DNA from: Seiridium cupressi
Taxonomy: Eukaryota; Ascomycota; Sordariomycetes; Amphisphaeriales; Sporocadaceae
Direction: 5' to 3'
Length of the DNA stretch: 64,000 bases
NCBI GenBank assembly: GCA_036674765.1
Contig: JARVKI010000044.1
Span: 186,001 to 250,000, forward strand
In this document: positions 59,153 through 64,000 of the stretch, in pieces
Position numbering within the stretch: the first letter of the stretch is position 1
How the letters are laid out: every line of letters starts with the position of its first letter
Position numbers and translations under genes: made by a program
The notes under the pieces: generated by a model
Seen by the model: only the letters and a program-made list of their open reading frames with translations
Told to the model about the DNA's origin: nothing
Databases searched by the model: none

Positions 59153-59848
59153 CTAAAAACCTCGCAAAGCCATGGCAGACACCACGAGTAACTCGCGCTC
59201 CTTCGTCCTCGCCTCTTCATCCTCGATACCCTCAATGTAGCTCACGCCATTCAGTTTATGATACTTGCGCAGCTTCGGCCAGTCTGTCAGCTTTGCGAGG
59301 ACCTCGTCCCTGAGTGGCACGCTCTCTCCTTGCACGTGTTCTACTAGGTGCTTGTCCACATCCTCAGAGGTCACGATGCTGGATGCATCCTCCCTCGAGA
59401 TCAATACTTTCACCACAACGACGTCTTTTGTGGCGGGCTGGATGCCGAATCTTCTATACGCCTCTGCGATCTGTCCTTCGTATCAGCAGTCTGGCGTCAT
59501 GTATTTGTAGTTCATTCATCAGGTTATTTGCGTGTTTTCGTCTTCGGAATGGCTAGATAGGATAGCTTCACTCACGTTGTTGTTTGAGCTCAACGAGCAA
59601 ACAATCTCTGAATGGATATTGGGTGTTCTCATATTTCCGGAAGCTTCGATCGTGATAGCCTTGTAGACCGCAGACAGCAGGTGGAACCTTGAGGCTACGG
59701 TCGAGGCGTCAATGAAAGCATACTCAAAGTCCGGGTTCCGGCTCAGGAGCTGTGATTGTAGAAACTCGGCGTTGGTGACGTTGCGGAAGAGAGCCACGTG
59801 CACGCTGTGGGTGCTGGGGATGTGCTCGAGAGGTATTGTTTCGAGCAT
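59153..59848 (-). CDS. cgi121: KEOPS/EKC complex subunit Cgi121
   Basis: A small subunit of the KEOPS (EKC) complex, which makes the t6A modification of ANN-decoding tRNAs and also affects telomeres; Cgi121 (TPRKB in animals) binds the Bud32 kinase and tRNA. Exons 59576-59848 and 59153-59470, split by a 105-nt intron, give 196 aa. Family features are the opening HVALFRNVTNAEFLQSQLL, the AFIDASTVASRFHLLSAVYKA helix (in two adjoining parts), the conserved SEIVCSLSSNNN|IAEAYRRFG block rebuilt exactly across the splice junction, and the VVVKVLI strand. The C-terminal half is longer and less conserved, as is common in fungi. It converges on the helicase gene (118 nt between stops). A housekeeping gene with a confident assignment. 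Confidence 0.88.
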
Positions 59849-62475
59849 TGTGAAATCTTGAGACTCGAGATTATGAGGTTTTGTGATATATCACTGTTCA
59901 ACTTATAGGGGCGACAGGCGTCCAGATTTAGTCACAATATGCGGCTATGATTCAATGTTGGCCGTTACATTTGATCAACGTGGGGTTGAAATTTTGGCGG
60001 GGTCAATGTAGCTTTCACCCACCAGGCGGATGAGCAAAGCCATGCTTTGAAGCAGCTGCCTCCAGCTGGTCAGGGGAGAGAGCCTATATTAGCACATCTG
60101 AATCATGAGCAACATCAAAACTACATAAGGATATGTGTCTATGGGCAGTTCCATTGGCTTGTCGAATTGTTCCCCATCCCATGGCGATTATAGAACCATT
60201 TGACGTAGTCTTTGACTCTCGGACATTCTTGTCTCGAATGAAACGTGGAGTGGTGGTACAGAATTGTTTCGGGCTGAAAAAACACGCTCCCGCAAAGTCA
60301 AAGCACTCCTGGCACAACTCAATGGGCAGCTTGGGAAACTTAATGTTGCCAATTTTCTTCCTGCCATCATGGAAGTCACGCTCGGTCCCGGAAATCCAGA
60401 CCTTGTTAACTCTGGCTGAGCGACCAACAGATGAATCGATCCTCGTTCCATAGGTCACTCAGATGCCCGGATTCGCCGGATTCACGGTCACAAAGGACAG
60501 AGGCAGCCCCCTAGGTACCTAGTGATTGGATGAAACAGACGGGAACTCCGCGATGCCATGCCGCACTTCGGATGCTGCCAGGGCTGAAGGTAGTACACAT
60601 CTGACTTGGATCAGAAGCCAAAGGCGTCATCTAGACCAAGCCAAACCCTAACTATACTACTATTGCCGCGCGGGGCCATGTCGGCAAGCTTCCGCATAGG
60701 CTACGTTGGTCGTGTGATGGTCACATACTTCGCCATGACGGACTGATTATTAACTCTGGTATATTCAATTCTGATGAATATGCCGCCTTGAGAAAAAAAA
60801 AAGTTGGTTTTCAAAGCAGGCGAGTCTCAACCTAGAAAATAGGGTTGCTAAGGGGATGCGAGTGGAGCGGGCGTGGTCCAGCTGGTGGAATCATTTGGCC
60901 GTTGCAATCGCTATCAGGTGGAGGGAGGTTCGGCCATCGAAACATCAAACGTCCCGGTCTTCTTCAGCGAATGGGAGCAGGCGATCAGCAAGATGAAGAT
61001 GCCACTATATTCGGCCCGGACCACACGACTGCGCGCGGCCAGGCGGGGCCGCAGTGCAAACCGGTCGGTTTTTTATCTGCCGGGATGAGCGATCTCAGCA
61101 CTTTCCAGCCTACAAGCCAGCAGATAGAATTGGCCTAACTTTTGCTTTTCGCCTACTTATGCTGTCTGGTCTGGAGAAGACAACTAGGTACATGTAGGTC
61201 GGCATACGCTATGATGAGGCTACATTGTATGGGTCAAACTGTGATCCGGTTGTCTTATGAAAATCCATTGACCTGATCCACTCACCTCGCAGGGTTTCTG
61301 CTTAAGTTGAGGGGATCTGCTCGAAGCTGTAGGGATGATGGACAGCTGGGCAATGGATAGGAATGATCAAGATGTAACACAACCTATGCTCTGGCTGTTG
61401 AGGTAGATAAGTTGATATATTTTTTCTTGGTGGATCTAATTCAGACGTTGGTGCTTGAGCTTCAAATGTTTCCACTGGGCGAGGTGCCATGGATCGGGAG
61501 CGGAGCGCCGTCACGCCAACGTCAATTTGGTTAGTGGCTGAGGTGCCGAAACAGAGCTGCGGGCTCTCCTCCGTCGCCCAGTAGACTGACTGGAATCTGG
61601 TAGTCTAAACTTAATCTTTATTCCAAATGAAAGCCACGATGTCTTGTGTCGCCGTCTACCCATACAACCAGACGCCTGTGTGACACATACTGCGACATCT
61701 TTCCTCTTGTGATTGTTCTGGGAGGTGTTCTCGAAATAGGACTTGACGACTTCACTAAAAGCCCGCCACGAGTACGTGTGATTTAGTTTCACATCCATGA
61801 CTTGCGCCGGCCTCACATACTGCCCTGTCTGACTCGTCTCTATGCTTGTCGGCAATCCTTAGCATAGCGTTTGCGGCGTCTGCGTTTGCATTAAACCCAT
61901 CCGCTTTAGAGGCCGTTTACAAGCTCTACTGCGTCAAATCGACTCGCCGCCGTATCTGCGGCGCCTCATCCCCCTGCCCATCGGCTAGGTGGGACCACAC
62001 CGTATCGTGAGCTGTGGCCAAGGATACGCGTCCAGGGTCCCTTTCTGTGTCAGCTGTTTCTCACCGCGGACACCCAGCAGCACGAATTCACCAGGCGCAC
62101 GACAGGAATTCCTCGAGGTCAACGCTTGATTCAGTGGGGAGGAAATGTCCAAGGTTCCCAGACATCTCATCTCACCCGATTCGAATGTCAAGTTCGTCTA
62201 GCAGGGGCACATAAGAGCCTTGCTCTTCGTTTATATCCCCCCATTTGCCCGGCACGTCTCTTACACGGCAAATTCCACCTGCAACCTCTCAATTCGCGAC
62301 GGCAATTACCGTCGCAGAACCCGCCCAGGCAGCTCGCAATCGTGCGCTTGAGCCTCCACGCCTACGCTCTGCCGGCAAGTCCCATTTGTCGCGTTGGAGC
62401 TATCTACAAGTTGGTTTGTCATACCTTAGCAACTCTGCCCAGGCTCCGGAGCGGATTGGGATCTCAGCCCGCAAC
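59849..62475. other. Long gene-poor stretch left of the Zn2Cys6 regulator
   Basis: About 2.6 kb without a confident gene. It contains a 124-codon minus-strand frame at 60084-60458 (listed separately), an A-rich run near 60790-60801, and several short motif-free frames (60845-61138, 61302-61514, 61511-61855). The last few hundred bases, rich in pyrimidine tracts, should be the promoter and leader of the transcription factor. Confidence 0.45.
60084..60458 (-). CDS. Doubtful small ORF, possible fragment of a 2EXR/F-box-like fungal protein
   Basis: An open frame of 124 codons. Its middle part (NIKFPKLPIELCQECFDFA) resembles the start of fungal 2EXR or F-box-like domains, in which a Phe-x-x-Leu-Pro-x-Glu-Leu motif precedes a helix. 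The rest has no recognised features and no intron could be placed. It may be a decayed fragment, and expression is uncertain. Confidence 0.22.
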   Translation of the reverse strand: MTYGTRIDSSVGRSARVNKVWISGTERDFHDGRKKIGNIKFPKLPIELCQECFDFAGACFFSPKQFCTTTPRFIRDKNVRESKTTSNGSIIAMGWGTIRQANGTAHRHISLCSFDVAHDSDVLI

Positions 62476-64000
62476 ATGCCTCCAGGCCGTCCGCCGAAGC
62501 GGCCTGGCGAACCTGAAATCGATGGCAGCGATCTATCAAGCAAATGCAAGATAGCGAGATTGGATCGCGGTGGCACCCCCAACGACTTCTCGAGCGTCGT
62601 GAAGAGTAAATTGTCCTCTTACACTAGAACTGGTCAGGTAGGTGTGGATCGCATCGCGTCGCGCCGTGTCAATTGACGATGCAGAGCTAACAGTCCAAAG
62701 GCATGCGACCGTTGCAAAGTACGGAAAATCCGCTGTGATGCCCTCCCGGAAGGATGCTCCCACTGCCTCAACCAGAACCTCGAATGCTACGTGACGGACC
62801 GAGTGACGGGGCGCACCGAGCGACGAGGCTATATGCAAGAGTTGGAGCGCGAGAAGACTGATATGCTCAATCACATCCGCGACCTCGAGAAATTGCTAAG
62901 ATCAAGCGGTGTTGAGGTCAAGGCTTGGGATTGGCCCTCATTTCCACAGAATGCTGGCTATGCCTCGAATACTACCTATGATGCGCGGGGGAATCCCATG
63001 CCGGACGTGAGCGCAGTTGACAGCAAAGACGGTTGGGCGCAGATGAGTCCATCGTTGTGGGTGAAAAATCACAAGCCGGGGACACGAAATCTCTCGCGCG
63101 TCTCCAAGGGCCCGTTCGACGGGAAGTCTGCCGATGTTCATCTGGGAGTATCAGGTGATCAAGCTCCGCTCAGCTCAATCAAAGGGACAACACTATCAAT
63201 CCTGGGCAGCACGATAGATCTTGGTTCGTTTGAAGCGCCAGACATGGACGAGCCCCCTCCCGGAGTCCAAGCAAAGTCGCCCCTGTACAACAAGTCGGTG
63301 CAAGCATTCCTGCAATCGTGTACCAATGTCAACCCGCAATTGCATGTGGAATATCCGCCGAGGGCAGATGCTTTCACCTATGCGGAGTGGTATTTCCTCA
63401 TGCTGTACCCATTCCTACCAGTTCTGCACAAGCCAACGTTTATGAACATCGTAAGTCAGACAGTATGCCAATTTTCTGGTTTAAAAATTGTGCTAATAAT
63501 CCCAGCTCACCCGCCTGTATGATGATCCGAACTTCAAACCTACTGTCGCCGAGGTCGTCATGGTCCATATGGTATTCGCCTCGATCTATCTGCAGTATGG
63601 GCTACGGAACCGCGAAAACCCGGAACAGAAGGCCAGATTGAATGATCTTTCCAACAAGCACTATCATTTTGCATTGTGCAAGTTCTTTGATTTGGCTACG
63701 TCGAAGACTTTTGAGGACCTGCAGGCTCTTACGATGATCGCAGTTCATACCAGATCGTTTCCAAAGCCAGACTGCAGCGCCATGGTTACCTGGACTTGTC
63801 ATGGGATGGCGGTTGAGATTGGACTGCATCGCGCTATGCGAAAGCCTGGAGAAGGCACAAATCTCGAGAACGAGATGCGGAAGCGCGTCTGGTGGGTCAT
63901 CATCGAGATGGGTGTTACACTCAATGGACGTATGGGAAAACCCATGGCGATTCGTTTGGAAGAAATCGATGTAGATTTCCCAGAATTGATTCCTGACGAA
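62476..64000 (+). CDS. Zn2Cys6 fungal transcription factor, cut by the window end
   Basis: The N-terminal part of a binuclear zinc-cluster regulator. Exons 62476-62637, 62701-63450 and 63506 to the window end are in frame; introns are 63 and 55 nt. The 54 residues before the first intron are basic (PPGRPPKRPG). Directly after the splice comes the zinc cluster CDRCKVRKIRCDALPEG continuing to CSHC and a final Cys, with spacing CX2CX6CX6CX2CX6C, then a linker and coiled-coil-like segment (YMQELEREKTDMLNHIRDLEKLL), which usually sets dimer geometry. From about residue 290 the fungal transcription factor middle homology region begins (TYAEWYFLMLYPFLPVLHKPTF) and continues in exon 3 with MAVEIGLHRAMR and the RKRVWWVIIEMG motif. 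The gene runs off at 64000. Its targets are unknown. It is 30 kb from the metabolite cluster, so it is not a strong candidate pathway regulator. Confidence 0.9.

Noticed and set aside
61302..61855. Minus-strand short frames before the Zn2Cys6 gene.
   Set aside because: The composition is low-complexity and basic, with no recognisable domain or signal peptide, so they are probably chance frames.

Overview
The window is nuclear DNA from a filamentous ascomycete (Pezizomycotina). The evidence is short spliceosomal introns (48-143 nt) with GTAAGT-like donors, CTAAC/CTGAC branch sites and YAG acceptors, together with gene families typical of these fungi: a fungal-type fatty acid synthase beta subunit, a multimodular NRPS, a 7TM-RGS receptor, a Zn2Cys6 regulator, GH32 and GH43 secreted enzymes, and many MFS transporters. 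The class cannot be fixed from sequence alone; Sordariomycetes is plausible. No rRNA, tRNA, CRISPR array or intact transposon was found.

Left region (about 1.9-32 kb): a probable secondary-metabolite cluster. It holds a compact FAS beta subunit (1919 aa), a four-module NRPS of about 4641 aa (partial C-A-T-C-A-T-C-A-T-C-A-T-E), a 7TM receptor fused to an RGS domain, a small hot-dog thioesterase-like protein, and a 14-TM-type drug-efflux MFS with a very long disordered N-terminus. The combination of FAS beta, four-module NRPS and efflux pump recalls clusters for cyclic tetrapeptides that carry a fatty-acid-derived amino acid (HC-toxin, apicidin). Here, however, no FAS alpha, aminotransferase, P450 or pathway regulator is visible, and the NRPS ends in an epimerase-type domain instead of a cyclising condensation or thioesterase domain. 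The product is therefore unknown. A 7TM-RGS gene directly after the NRPS is the most unusual element of the neighbourhood.

Middle region (about 32.7-47.3 kb): secretion and carbohydrate functions. It holds a GPI-anchored CAP/PR-1-like protein, a GH32 invertase/inulinase-type enzyme, a GH43 enzyme, an SDR, a sugar/quinate-type MFS permease, a small cysteine-rich protein and a BNR_4-type beta-propeller protein. Several look like parts of a plant-polysaccharide or sucrose utilisation neighbourhood.

Right region (about 47.5-64 kb): mostly housekeeping genes. It holds a Ted1/Cdc1-type ER metallophosphoesterase, a small conserved protein whose first coding exon appears to be only the ATG, a Tim17/22/23-family protein, proline dehydrogenase, a PIF1-like helicase with a zinc-ribbon-like insertion, the KEOPS subunit Cgi121, and a Zn2Cys6 transcription factor cut by the window end. 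Intron boundaries were placed by eye from splice signals and reading-frame continuity; every complete spliced model listed gives a whole number of codons.
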